Of a stretch of 22,738 nt of DNA, positions 1-9,168 are shown one piece after another (positions within the stretch are counted from its first letter, which is position 1; each line of letters opens with the position of its first letter). The DNA lies in contig JBMFWA010000021.1 of assembly GCA_049965715.1 (NCBI GenBank), positions 1 through 22,738 of the forward strand. The letters run 5' to 3'. The position numbers were made by a program, and so were the translations under genes. Below the pieces are notes generated by a model that worked only from the letters and a program-made list of their open reading frames with translations, searched no databases and was not told where the DNA came from. The stretch is from JAKAFX01 sp049965715 (lineage in GTDB: Archaea > Thermoplasmatota > Thermoplasmata > Thermoplasmatales > Thermoplasmataceae).

Positions 1-48
1 AATATGAAGGCATATACCTTATTAATGATTTCTAAACTGAATATAGAA

Positions 49-120
<72 letters not shown>

Positions 121-148
121 TCTGGATTTATCCCTAAGCATCTCAAAA

Positions 149-157
149 GATATAAAT
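149..157 (-). promoter_or_regulatory. TATA-like box of the tRNA-Val gene
   Basis: On the minus strand the sequence ATTTATATC lies about 30 bases before the first tRNA base, the normal distance of an archaeal TATA box from a start site just upstream of a mature tRNA. It sits in the 63-bp gap between the MAT stop codon and the tRNA. Confidence 0.55.
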
Positions 158-183
158 GTTAAATGGAAAAATATCGGACGGTT

Positions 184-1380
184 TTAAAAAACAGATATCT
201 TTCCGTCCACAAACTGCTGAGTCAGATCCGATATATGCTCTAGTCTTTCATCAGCAATTCTTCTCACATTCTTGTCGTGTACTGTTGCATTTACATTATC
301 CTTGTAAATTGCCTGGATGCTTGCGACATGCGGATCATCAATCGGTCTTCCAATCTGTGACACAATCCTCACGAAGACCTCCTCAATGTCCCCTCCAGCT
401 TCCTTGACTATGTCGTTTGCGATGATGTTTGCAAGAACATTGTACAATTTTCCAACATGCGTGACAGGATTCTTCCCTGCGGCGGCCTCCATGCTCATTG
501 CCTTGAATGGCGTTATCAGGCCGTTGACCCTGTTTCCTCTTCCTACGGAACCGTCATCGCCGTTCTCCATTGAAAGTCCAGTGACTGTCAGATATGTGAC
601 GTCCTCCTCCTTCAGATCGCCTGTGTTGATGAAAACCTGCACCTTCTTGTCTGTCATCTTCACTGCGTTATCAAGAACGATGCCCTTCAACTGATCCTTT
701 ATGGAGAAGTACTCGTCCTTGTCCTTCACGAACTTGTCTACGAATGCAGCAGCTATGGTCAGGTTGATGGTATCCTTCTGCCTGAACCCCATGACCTTTA
801 TGTCATGGCCGACGGCAGGCAGCTTCTGCTTCAGTGGTCCATTAATATATTTCTCTGTGGCAAGAACAAGCCGCTCTGTATCAGAAAGAGGCGCAAATCC
901 AACTCCAAAAGAGGTGTCATTGGCCTTCAGTTTTCTCGTGTCGTAAAGCCCTCTGAGATCGACGGAACCATGACCGATCCTTGAATCAATCATCACGTCG
1001 GAATCCATATCGAGCTGGGTGAAATTCTCCCTGAGATACTGCTTTGCAGCCTTTATGGATATTGATTTGAACGGTATCCGATCCCCGTTGACCGTCGTTG
1101 TGGCCCTTCCGCTCAGAAGTATGTAACATGGTTCCAGCACGACACCACCGCCAAGCTTTGGCGCAGACTGCCCGCCGACAATCTCGATCTGATCGGTATT
1201 GTGATGCAGAATTCTTCCATATTCCTTTATGTAATATTTGCTCAACCCCCTGCTCACAGCCTCAGCAATTCCATCCGATACACTGTCGGGATGGCCAATG
1301 CCCTTTCTCTCCACGAGCTCAACTTCCTTTGCATACGTGGGTAACTGTTTAAGATCCTCAATTGTTATGTTTCTTTCCAT
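184..1380 (-). CDS. mat: S-adenosylmethionine synthetase, archaeal type
   Basis: Makes S-adenosylmethionine from methionine and ATP in the cytoplasm, supplying methyltransferases such as the Mtq2-like enzyme in this window. The 398 residues match the usual length of about 400 of the archaeal MAT family, which is only distantly similar to bacterial MetK. Visible motifs are GHPDSVSDGIAE at residues 29-40, with the conserved His and Asp of the ATP/methionine site, and the later stretches GSVGRGNRVNGL and AAGKNPVTHVGK, typical of archaeal MATs. The start is ATG, preceded on the minus strand by AGAGGATC (Shine-Dalgarno-like, about 5 bases away) and a T/A-rich TATA candidate at 1411-1420. This implies a short leader rather than a leaderless message. 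The gene is divergent from purH across a 144-bp gap. Identity is secure. Confidence 0.97.
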   Translation of the reverse strand: MERNITIEDLKQLPTYAKEVELVERKGIGHPDSVSDGIAEAVSRGLSKYYIKEYGRILHHNTDQIEIVGGQSAPKLGGGVVLEPCYILLSGRATTTVNGDRIPFKSISIKAAKQYLRENFTQLDMDSDVMIDSRIGHGSVDLRGLYDTRKLKANDTSFGVGFAPLSDTERLVLATEKYINGPLKQKLPAVGHDIKVMGFRQKDTINLTIAAAFVDKFVKDKDEYFSIKDQLKGIVLDNAVKMTDKKVQVFINTGDLKEEDVTYLTVTGLSMENGDDGSVGRGNRVNGLITPFKAMSMEAAAGKNPVTHVGKLYNVLANIIANDIVKEAGGDIEEVFVRIVSQIGRPIDDPHVASIQAIYKDNVNATVHDKNVRRIADERLEHISDLTQQFVDGKISVF

Positions 1381-1494
1381 AATTTGATCCTCTTGACGCT
1401 ATATTGTAGCTTTTTTAAATGTTTTGTCGGGAACCTAAATAAATTACCTTCTCTGTGATATAATTACCAACAGTAATATTGAAGGAAGTGATTC

Positions 1495-1505
1495 TTTTTT
1501 AAACC
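1495..1505 (+). promoter_or_regulatory. TATA-like box of purH
   Basis: TTTTTTAAACC lies centred about 25 bases before the ATG at 1525. That fits a leaderless transcript starting at the start codon, and it supports 1525 rather than 1607 as the real beginning of purH. Confidence 0.4.
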
Positions 1506-1524
1506 TTAAGGGATATTGCACACA

Positions 1525-3028
1525 ATGAGAATTATAGTCAGTACTTACGACAAGGAAGGGTTAATGAATTTCTTCAACCGGATTTCTGATACTAAACCCG
1601 AGATTTATGCTTCTGACGGGAACCTATAAGTTCTTGCAGGCAAACCATGTGAAGTGTGAGAAGGTTTCCAGCCTCACCGGTTTTGATTCCCTTCTCGGCG
1701 GACGTGTTAAGACTTTACATCCTGCGCTTTACGCAGGAATTCTATCCAAGAGGGATGCCGCATCCACTGATGAGTTACAGATGTTCGGCTACAAGGAGTT
1801 CGATCTGGTCATATCCAACCTTTATCCTTTCAGGGAAGCCGCAGAAAAAGGGGATCTTGATGAGATGATCGAAAACATCGATGTCGGCGGCGTATCGCTG
1901 ATCAGGGCCGCGGCCAAGAATTTTGCCAACGTTGCGGTGATTGTGGACAGGAACGATTACGGAGGAATTGCAGATCAGATACTGGAGAAGGGCAGCATTG
2001 ATCTCGAGATGCGAAAGGCTCTGGCACTCAAGGCATTCTCCTATGTCACATTGTATGATATGACAATATACAGGGAGTTGCACAGCAAGATCGGATCTTC
2101 TGTTCCCGGGGAACTATTCCTGCACTACCTTGACGGTACCAGATTGAGATACGGGGAAAATCCTGATCAGACAGGCATCCTTTACAGTGATGGGAGCCCG
2201 TTTGGAATACCCGCATCAGAGAAGCTCAACGGAAAGGAGCTTTCCTACAACAATATTCTTGACGCAAGCTCTGCTCTGGAGACAGTACTTGAATTCTCCG
2301 AACCCACAGCTGTGATAGTGAAGCATAACACGCCCTGCGGCGTGTCCTCCAGCAGTTCTATCAAAATCGCTTTCCAGAATGCATTCAATGCCGACAGCGA
2401 ATCCGCATTCGGATCAATTATAGCGCTCAACAGGGAGGTGAATGCTGAAACCGCTCTGGAAATCAACAAATATTTCGTTGAGGCTGTGATCGCACCGTCA
2501 TTTTCTGCCGAAGCCCTTGACATCCTGAGAAAGAAGAAGAATCTCCGCCTCCTTAAGGTGGCGATGCAAAGAGATACAGATCTTAGATACAGAAGCGTGA
2601 TGGGCGGCATGCTTGTACAGTCTCAACTATCTTCGGATTATAAGGATCTGGAACTGAAGACATCCAGCAAATCCGACAGTGAAGCCCTTGAGGATCTGGC
2701 CTTTGCCTGGAAGGTGTCCGCACACTGCAGGAGCAATGCCATAGTCCTTGCGAAGAACCGCACAACCACGGGCATAGGGGCAGGACAGACCTCAAGGATC
2801 GAGGCCCTGAGAATTGCTGTCGCAAGATCAGGCGATAAGGCAAAGGGATCGGTCATGGCCTCCGACGGATTCCTTCCTTTCAGCGACAATGTCGAACTCG
2901 CAGCAAAGAGCGGCATATCCGCGATCATACAGCCCGGAGGTTCCATACGCGACAGGGAGATCCTTGAGGCGTCAGAAAAATACGGGATTGCAATGTACTT
3001 CACCGGAAAGAGAGTATTCCTTCACTGA
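1525..3028 (+). CDS. purH: Bifunctional purine biosynthesis protein PurH, with an apparent frameshift near codon 32
   Basis: AICAR formyltransferase/IMP cyclohydrolase, the last two steps of IMP synthesis. From 1607 the frame runs to 3028 with GRVKTLHP, VGGVSLIRAAAKN, RYGENPDQ, KHNTPCGVS (catalytic Lys-His), AFGSIIALNREV and a C-terminal IQPGGSIRD, all PurH signatures. The family's first strand is missing from that frame. It is found upstream in another frame: ATG at 1525 reads MRIIVSTYDKEG up to IYASDGN and then hits TAA at 1627. Joining the frames near 1618-1624 by skipping one base gives a normal MGS-like domain and about 500 residues, the expected length. The window shows a one-base insertion relative to an intact gene. 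It may be a sequencing error, a recent mutation (pseudogene) or recoding. If translation began at 1607 instead, the protein would lack the first beta strand of the cyclohydrolase domain. Identity is certain; its status is open. Confidence 0.9.
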
Positions 3029-3156
3029 CGAAATGCATCATCGATCTGTCCACTTTACGAAGGAAGCGATCATATCCTAAGCATGATCAATCATTCATAT
3101 CCTATTGATAAAAATAGTCCATTATTATTATCATATTAAATAATTCAATACGAAAT

Positions 3157-3170
3157 AAATTATATAATAA
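3157..3170 (+). promoter_or_regulatory. TATA-like box of the aldo/keto reductase gene
   Basis: AAATTATATAATAA is centred about 28 bases before the ATG at 3193, within a strongly A/T-rich 164-bp gap after purH. Leaderless transcription of the downstream gene is the simplest reading. Confidence 0.5.
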
Positions 3171-3192
3171 ATAATGTCTGAATAGGAAACAT

Positions 3193-4113
3193 ATGGAATA
3201 CAGGAACATTGGAAAGAGCGACCTCAGGGTATCTGTCGTTGGTTTTGGTGCATGGCAGGCCGGGGGAAGAGGCTGGGGTACTGACTTCACAGATGACGAT
3301 ATAATAAAGGCAATGAAATATGGCTTTGAGAACGGCGTCAATTATATCGATACCGCTGAAATATATGGGAACGGCCATTCTGAAGAGGTAATCTCCAGGG
3401 CGATTGAGGGATACAGGCGGGAGGATATCATCATTGCAACGAAGGTTGCGCCCCCGCACTTCAGGGAGGATGATGTCATCAAATCCTGTGATGCGAGCCT
3501 GAAGAGGCTCAACACGAGTTATATCGATCTCTACCAGCTCCACTGGCCCGATTCCTCTGTACCCGTAAAGGAAACGGTATCGGCAATGGAAAAACTTGTT
3601 GATGCAGGCAAAATCCGGTATATAGGAGTATGCAACTATCCCCTGACGGAGCTTGAGGAAGTCATCGACTCACTTTCAAAATACGATCTGGTATCGAACC
3701 AGATGCGTTACAATTTGATACAGAGGGAGGTGGAATCCGATCTCCTTCCATACATGCGTGATAAATCGATCAGCATGATTGCCTGGAGCCCCATAGCGAA
3801 AGGCCTGCTATCCGGTAAATATAGCCCCTCCAGCATCCCTGATGATGAGATCAGGCAGAGGGACAGGCTGTTCACCAGGGAAAATATAGAAAAGCTGCTT
3901 CCGTTGATAGATACCATCAGGAGAATAGCGGATTCAAGATCAAAGACGCCCGCACAGGTTGCCCTCAATTATCTGCTGTGCCAGGATTCATTTGTCATAC
4001 CGGGAATAAAGTCCACCGATCAGCTGATTGAGAACATGGGTGCCGCTGACTGGCGCCTGACCGATGAGGAAATCTCGGAACTCAGGGAAGCATCCTCCGT
4101 CGATCTTTCATAA
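3193..4113 (+). CDS. Aldo/keto reductase
   Basis: NADPH-dependent oxidoreductase with a (beta/alpha)8 barrel; its substrate cannot be told from sequence. The catalytic tetrad of the family is present: Asp53 and Tyr58 in YIDTAEIYGNGHSE, Lys84 in ATKV, and His117 in LYQLHWPD. The cofactor side shows GVCNY, SNQMRYNLIQRE and WSPIAKGLLSGKY, and the C-terminal part has VIPGIKSTDQLIENMGA, the usual adenosine-phosphate-binding segment. The length of 306 residues is slightly below typical. The ATG sits about 28 bases after a good TATA box, so it is probably leaderless and transcribed alone. It converges tail to tail on the membrane protease with one base between stop codons. The family is certain; the physiological role is unknown. 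Confidence 0.95.
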   Translation: MEYRNIGKSDLRVSVVGFGAWQAGGRGWGTDFTDDDIIKAMKYGFENGVNYIDTAEIYGNGHSEEVISRAIEGYRREDIIIATKVAPPHFREDDVIKSCDASLKRLNTSYIDLYQLHWPDSSVPVKETVSAMEKLVDAGKIRYIGVCNYPLTELEEVIDSLSKYDLVSNQMRYNLIQREVESDLLPYMRDKSISMIAWSPIAKGLLSGKYSPSSIPDDEIRQRDRLFTRENIEKLLPLIDTIRRIADSRSKTPAQVALNYLLCQDSFVIPGIKSTDQLIENMGAADWRLTDEEISELREASSVDLS

Positions 4114-4114
4114 T

Positions 4115-5038
4115 CTATCTGAAGAGAGCAAATGCCAGCAGAAATCCTCCGATCACACCGGTATTGATGTACGGCAAGCCGGGTGCCGGCCTCTTTGCCG
4201 TCATGAACAGAACAAAAAGACCCACTGCTGCACCTATCAGCGGCAGGATAAAGAACGGGAATCTGAAACCATAGGATATTGTGGACGATATGATCAGTAT
4301 GCATGGCATTGCTATGTCTCCGAACCCGAGCATGAGAGCGCCCATATCGCCCTTCTTTCCCTCGTCGTCAAAGGTGATATCCTTCATCGAAAATCCAGGT
4401 GAGGATGGAATCACGAAGAGCATCGGTATATCGGTCGCAAATGCGGTCTTCGCCAGGCTGACCATGTGCTTTGTCTTGTACACCGATATATAATCATAAA
4501 CGGCGAAGGCAACAAGCAGCACTATGGTGTACCACACGTTTATCAGGGAACCCCAGGCTGCTGCCAGGCCCGCAGAGAGCATGAAGCCGACTATATCGGT
4601 GATGTACCACTCATTCCTGAATATGAGCATGTATCCAAGTATGGCGGGAATCGCTATCCACAGCACATAGAACTCGTCAATGGCAACTGCATAGCTTACG
4701 GGTTGGATGGAAACTATAAGATCAGATATTGGTATGGATATCCAGAATATCACGTATATAGAAAGAACGATGAACAGAATCCTGACCGCACGCATTCCCT
4801 TTCTCTTTGCCAGGAACAGAATTACACCGGTGAAGACGAGGGTCATTGTTATGAAGAACAGGATGAGAATTATGTTTCCTGAAGATGATGATGTCTGTGT
4901 TTCCCCGCTTGCCACGAAGAAATCCTGCGCCAGGAACAATGCGAAGACAGATGTGATCGCAAGGATCACGAATGTCCACAGTTCAGGATACTGCCTTTTC
5001 ACTCTTACCACGCTTCTTCTTGTTGAACTCACAGTCAA
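4115..5038 (-). CDS. Presenilin / signal-peptide-peptidase-like intramembrane aspartyl protease
   Basis: Predicted polytopic membrane protein of the A22 aspartyl protease clan (archaeal presenilin homologues, DUF1119-like). A basic N-terminus is followed by hydrophobic segments near 22-43, 55-77, 86-107, 116-140, 146-165 and 167-182, then the last three helices. The catalytic pair is visible: Tyr-Asp at 181-182 (VYDYIS) and Gly-Phe-Gly-Asp at 238-241 (LGFGDIAMP). PGLPYI at 286-291 stands where the family's PAL motif lies. It would cleave membrane-spanning substrates, perhaps signal-peptide remnants; the real substrates are unknown. The ATG at 5038 lies inside the end of topA, a 56-bp overlap, so translation is probably coupled. 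A later start at one of the Val codons 3-13 is possible and would not change the membrane part. Confidence 0.88.
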   Translation of the reverse strand: MTVSSTRRSVVRVKRQYPELWTFVILAITSVFALFLAQDFFVASGETQTSSSSGNIILILFFITMTLVFTGVILFLAKRKGMRAVRILFIVLSIYVIFWISIPISDLIVSIQPVSYAVAIDEFYVLWIAIPAILGYMLIFRNEWYITDIVGFMLSAGLAAAWGSLINVWYTIVLLVAFAVYDYISVYKTKHMVSLAKTAFATDIPMLFVIPSSPGFSMKDITFDDEGKKGDMGALMLGFGDIAMPCILIISSTISYGFRFPFFILPLIGAAVGLFVLFMTAKRPAPGLPYINTGVIGGFLLAFALFR

Positions 5039-7283
5039 TCTTGGGGCAGAAAACCCATCTTGATTTGTTACGAGTCACTGCAAGTAAAGGTGAATTGCAG
5101 AATTTACAGGTTTCGCCCGTGTACACGATGTGACCCATCTGGGGCAAAGGATAAGTGACCGTGCACGATGGATAATTGGAGCATCCCAGAAACCGCTTTC
5201 CAAATCTGGATTGTCTTATGACAAGATCGCCGCCATCCTTTGGACATTTTCCCATGGTGTCCTTGTTCTGATTGTACTTGCATTTTGGATCGATGCACCT
5301 GATCTCCGGAGACTGCCCCCTTCTTATGATCTTTATCAGCGGCAGACCGCATTCCGGGCAGTTCTTCCCTGCAAGCTCTATCTTGCCGTTTGCCTTGAGT
5401 ATGAAATCTATCCTGCAGTTCTCCGTCGAGCACTTTATCTTTACAAGATCTCGGTTCTTTATGAGGGAAAGCTCCCCATGATCAATGGGACATTCCCCTA
5501 TCACTTCCCCCTGGGAGAGGTTTCTCTTTATTGTCTCTTTTATTACATCCTGCTTCTCCCTGAATTCCTTCAGCGTTGATCGAAGCATGTTCCTTGATTC
5601 CTCTATGACCTCATTCTTCGTTATTGATCTGTTAGCGATGCGATCCATATCCTTTTCCAGGGTCGCGGTCATATCCGGATCGGATATCCTGGAATTTATC
5701 TTGAGCACCGATTCTATCAGCCCCATGCCCAGGGGTGTCGGCCTGACCGGATTGCCCTCAATGAATCCCCTGCTCTGCAGCTTCTCTATTATATCGTGCC
5801 TGGTGCTCTTCGTTCCAAGCATGAGTTCCTCCATGGCCTTGATCAGGCTTGCCAGATCGTAACGGGGAGGAGGCTTGGTTACGTCCTCATTGAGATCCAT
5901 GGACTTTACCTGGACCATCTCCCCGATCTCCATTGAAGGCAGATCAGATTCCTTGATCGTCCTGTACGGATACAGTTCAAGCCATCCCTTATCTTTTATT
6001 TTCGAACCCCTGGATATGAATTCCACTCCATTTACAGACAGTGTGGCTGTTCTCGTTTCCTTTGTGCCTTCTTTGTACACGGTTGCAAGGAATCTTCTCA
6101 CCACCAGCTCATATATCTTCTCGAATTCGCCCTTCAGCTCGCCAGATTTCGGTGCTGAGACAGGATATATTGGCGGGTGATCGGTGGCCTCCTGCCTTCC
6201 CCTTGAGGGGATGATTCTCTCCTGTGCCAGAACCTTTTCCACATCCGCGGAATATTTCGAGTTCTTGAGTTTCAGCAGCACTCCCTTCAGCGAGATTGAT
6301 TTCTGATAAACCGTGTTATCTGTCCTGGGATAACTTATGAGACCTCTCATGTACAGGGATTCCGCTATCTTCATTGCCCTCGACGGCAGAACTCCTATCC
6401 TGGAAGCCTCCCTCAGGAATTCAGTGGTGTTGAACGGGGGCGGCTTGTATATCCGCTCATCCTCCACTTTGTAATCAAGGACCCGTGCCTCACTTGCATT
6501 GGCCTTTTTCAGTATTGATTCAGCCTTTGACCTGTCTGTGAACGTTCCGCCTGAATATTCCCCCTTGAAATCTATATCCTTGTGGAACAGGGCCTCAAGT
6601 TTCCAGAACGGTTCCGGTATGAAGTTCCTGATCTCGATCTCCCTCTTCACTATGAGTGCCAGGGTGGGTGTCTGGACCCTCCCAAGAGATATGAAATTCT
6701 TTCCCAGGCGATTGGTTGCGAGGGAAAAGAATCTTGTCAGGACTGCACCCCAGAGGAGATCGATCTCCTCCCTTGCCCCGGCGGCATCCGCCAGGTAATA
6801 ATCAACCTTTATGGGACTTTTGAATGCAGAGTTTATTTCCTCGCCGGTCAGGGCACTGAACTTTGCCCTGAGTATCGATCCGCTGTCCCTGTTCCTTGAT
6901 GTCCCGCCGAAGATTATATCCAGAGCTTCGACGCCGATGAGTTCCCCCTCTCTGTCGTAGTCTGTCGCAATAATAATCCTGTCCGCCTGCTTGCCGAATT
7001 CCTGCAATGTCGAATAGGCACTCCTGTTCTTAACGTTCCTTACCTGCTTTGCATCAATAAGTGTTTCAAGATCAACCTGGTTCCATTTCTTCAGGTCCTC
7101 CGGGAAGTCCAGTTCAACAATATGTCCACTCAGTGGAATGACTATGCTCTTCTCATCATCCTTCTCAAACTCGATGTAGTTGAGGCCTTTTCCCTTCTTC
7201 GCCTTTGATTTCCCGTCGGACAGATAATATGAAATTCTTCTTGCTGCATCTGCCTTTTCTGCTATTATGATGTTTGTTGACAA
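4983..7283 (-). CDS. topA: DNA topoisomerase I (type IA), archaeal, with C-terminal zinc ribbons
   Basis: Relaxes or decatenates DNA through a transient 5'-phosphotyrosine. The Toprim domain is at about 1-150, with IIIAEKADAA (Glu9/Lys10) and the acidic motif TDYDREGE (Asp108, Asp110, Glu112). The catalytic tyrosine is Tyr318 in GLISYPRTDNT. GRVQTPTLALIV and a TKSTRHDII stretch are also family marks. The last 170 residues hold four Cys-rich modules (beginning CPIDHGEL, CPECGLPL, CPKDGGDL and CKFCNSPL), three with two Cys pairs and the first with a single N-terminal Cys. The start is TTG, with a weak AGGT 8 bases upstream (7292-7295); the residues after it align directly with the family N-terminus. 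An ATG at 7320 is out of frame. First gene of a pair with the presenilin-like protease. There is no reverse gyrase helicase part. Confidence 0.95.
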   Translation of the reverse strand: MSTNIIIAEKADAARRISYYLSDGKSKAKKGKGLNYIEFEKDDEKSIVIPLSGHIVELDFPEDLKKWNQVDLETLIDAKQVRNVKNRSAYSTLQEFGKQADRIIIATDYDREGELIGVEALDIIFGGTSRNRDSGSILRAKFSALTGEEINSAFKSPIKVDYYLADAAGAREEIDLLWGAVLTRFFSLATNRLGKNFISLGRVQTPTLALIVKREIEIRNFIPEPFWKLEALFHKDIDFKGEYSGGTFTDRSKAESILKKANASEARVLDYKVEDERIYKPPPFNTTEFLREASRIGVLPSRAMKIAESLYMRGLISYPRTDNTVYQKSISLKGVLLKLKNSKYSADVEKVLAQERIIPSRGRQEATDHPPIYPVSAPKSGELKGEFEKIYELVVRRFLATVYKEGTKETRTATLSVNGVEFISRGSKIKDKGWLELYPYRTIKESDLPSMEIGEMVQVKSMDLNEDVTKPPPRYDLASLIKAMEELMLGTKSTRHDIIEKLQSRGFIEGNPVRPTPLGMGLIESVLKINSRISDPDMTATLEKDMDRIANRSITKNEVIEESRNMLRSTLKEFREKQDVIKETIKRNLSQGEVIGECPIDHGELSLIKNRDLVKIKCSTENCRIDFILKANGKIELAGKNCPECGLPLIKIIRRGQSPEIRCIDPKCKYNQNKDTMGKCPKDGGDLVIRQSRFGKRFLGCSNYPSCTVTYPLPQMGHIVYTGETCKFCNSPLLAVTRNKSRWVFCPKIDCEFNKKKRGKSEKAVS

Positions 7284-7429
7284 AAAAGTTTACCTGAAAG
7301 TGTGAAAGTCTTTGTCCCATTAAAATGTTTTTTTATAATTTTACATAAATTGTTATGAAAATTGAAATTCGCGGGATCTGATCTTTCTTTTCGCTGGGAT
7401 AATGACAGTTAAATAATGGATCGCTTTCA

Positions 7430-8011
7430 TTGCCTTCATTGAAGTTAAGAATAGGCAGCCATGAAATCGAGATAGAATCCTGCGACGGCGTGTATGAGCC
7501 TGCAGAGGATTCTCTTCTCCTTGCGAAATCTGTTCAATGCGGTAACCGGTGTCTGGAGATAGGTTCTGGAACCGGGATCATATCCATATACTGCGCCCTG
7601 TCCGGCAGCATGGTTGATGCAGTGGACATCAATCCCCTTGCTGTGAAATGCACTTCCGGGAATGCAAAGCGGAATGATGTCCGTATCACAGCAAGGCAGA
7701 GCGATCTCTTTGGCAGCGTTTCCGGAGAATATGATACCATAGTGTTCAACCCTCCGTACCTGCCTGTGACCGATCAGATGGATGGATCGGAACAGTGGAA
7801 TGGCGGCATCGATGGATTTCAGGTCACACGGAGATTTCTGTCGGAGCTGCCGAAGTTTCTCACCGAGGAAGGTAAGGCTTTCATGATACTGTCCGATCTT
7901 ACCGATATCGGGAAACTGATGAATGAGTTCAATAACCTGATGTTTATTGAGATCGGGAAAGAGACTTTTGATTTTGAGTCTATATACAGTTATGAGATTC
8001 GGGTAAAATGA
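7430..8011 (+). CDS. HemK2/Mtq2-type protein-glutamine N5-methyltransferase
   Basis: Class I SAM-dependent methyltransferase, 193 residues, the size of the archaeal/eukaryotic HemK2 (Mtq2) branch, which lacks the N-terminal domain of bacterial PrmC. The opening motif VYEPAEDSLLL at 21-31 is characteristic of this branch, followed by the SAM site LEIGSGTGIIS (42-52), acidic VDIN (65-68) and the catalytic NPPY (107-110). The known role of this branch is methylation of the GGQ glutamine of class I release factor (aRF1); that substrate is inferred here. The start appears to be TTG at 7430, since the upstream ATG at 7416 is in another frame and stops at once. A second TTG at 7439 is possible. It sits 13 bp before the DRG GTPase gene, so the two translation-linked genes probably form one operon. 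Confidence 0.92.
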   Translation: MPSLKLRIGSHEIEIESCDGVYEPAEDSLLLAKSVQCGNRCLEIGSGTGIISIYCALSGSMVDAVDINPLAVKCTSGNAKRNDVRITARQSDLFGSVSGEYDTIVFNPPYLPVTDQMDGSEQWNGGIDGFQVTRRFLSELPKFLTEEGKAFMILSDLTDIGKLMNEFNNLMFIEIGKETFDFESIYSYEIRVK

Positions 8012-8024
8012 TTCACGGGGTCTG

Positions 8025-9116
8025 ATGATGGGCGGTACTGAAGAGAAGATAAAAGATATCGAAGAAGAGTTGAAGAAGACCCAGTACAACAAGGCCACTG
8101 AACATCATGTCGGTAAACTGAAGGCAAAGCTCTCAAAGCTCCAGATGGATCTCGAGTCGCAGAGAAAGGGCGGAGGCGAGGGGTTCTCCATTCCCAAGAC
8201 GGGAGATGCGACCGTATCGCTCATCGGATTTCCGAATGTTGGGAAGAGCAGCCTTCTCAATGTGCTCACGGATGCAAACAGCGAGGTTGCCAATTTTTCA
8301 TTCACAACCCTCAGGCCGGTTCCCGGCACCATGGAATACAAGGGGGCTCAGATACAGGTTGTCGATCTCCCCGGAATCATCGAGAACGCATCTTCCGGTG
8401 CAGGAAGAGGCAGAGAGATACTCAGCGTCGCCAGGAACTCCGATCTCATTCTTGTCATAACGGATATAAAAACATCAGGACTGTCAAAGATAATAAATGA
8501 ACTCTACAGGGTTGGAATCGTCCTCAACAGGACGAAGAAGAACATATCCATGAAGAAGAAGGGCAGCGGAGGTATCAAGGTGTATTCACCAAGGGGAATG
8601 AACATAGATCATGAGGCTGTTCGTGATATCCTGAAGGAGTTCAAGATTGCAAATGCTGATCTGTACATCAGGCAGAACATCACTTCTGACGATCTCATCG
8701 AGTATCTCCGTTCCGGAACTGTTTACATTCCTGCTCTCCTTGTGGTCAACAAGATTGATCTTGATCCGGATTTCGTTGTGCCGCCGGATCCTCAAATATC
8801 AGATTTCAAGATGGTGAAGGTTTCTGCACAGACCGGCGCTGGAATATCCGATCTTAAGGAGCAGATATTCGTTTCGCTCGATTTGATCAGGGTCTATCTG
8901 CGGGAAAAGTCAGGCGAGGTCGACATGGAGAGACCGCTTGTTCTCTCCTCAGGATCAACTGTTAGGGATGTCGCAAGAAAGATCAGCAGGGAGATGATCT
9001 CTTCATTCAGATATGCCATAGTCTCCGGCCCGAAGAGAAAATTCAGGGAACTCAGGGTTGGCCTTGATTACGAGCTGCTAGACGAGGATATAGTGACCGT
9101 TGTGAGCAGGAACTGA
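8025..9116 (+). CDS. DRG/Obg-family GTPase with TGS domain
   Basis: Ribosome-associated GTPase of the archaeal/eukaryotic DRG group, 363 residues as expected. A charged coiled N-terminus (1-50) precedes the G domain: G1 GFPNVGKSS at 68-76, a TT-containing switch I with FSFTTLRPVPG (91-101), G3 DLPGI at 114-118, and G4 NKID near 244. The C-terminal 80 residues form a TGS domain (from about RVYLREKSG, ending with DEDIVTVVSRN). DRG proteins bind ribosomes or translation factors, which suits its pairing with an aRF1 methyltransferase upstream. ATG codons at 8025 and 8028 are adjacent and in frame; either may be used. There is no strong Shine-Dalgarno, only GGGG at 8017-8020. Confidence 0.96.
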   Translation: MMGGTEEKIKDIEEELKKTQYNKATEHHVGKLKAKLSKLQMDLESQRKGGGEGFSIPKTGDATVSLIGFPNVGKSSLLNVLTDANSEVANFSFTTLRPVPGTMEYKGAQIQVVDLPGIIENASSGAGRGREILSVARNSDLILVITDIKTSGLSKIINELYRVGIVLNRTKKNISMKKKGSGGIKVYSPRGMNIDHEAVRDILKEFKIANADLYIRQNITSDDLIEYLRSGTVYIPALLVVNKIDLDPDFVVPPDPQISDFKMVKVSAQTGAGISDLKEQIFVSLDLIRVYLREKSGEVDMERPLVLSSGSTVRDVARKISREMISSFRYAIVSGPKRKFRELRVGLDYELLDEDIVTVVSRN

Positions 9117-9168
9117 TATCTGCAGGAATTATGATATGCATTCTCAGATTGACAGGAGAATCCGGTGA

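Noticed and set aside
7284..7320. ATG at 7320 as a longer topA start
   Set aside because: It is out of frame by one base; the TTG at 7283 puts the conserved Toprim start at residue 4, which is normal for the family.
7445..8098. 217-codon minus-strand ORF opposite the methyltransferase gene
   Set aside because: It lies antisense to a gene with clear family motifs and its translation shows no recognisable domain; codon mirror effect.
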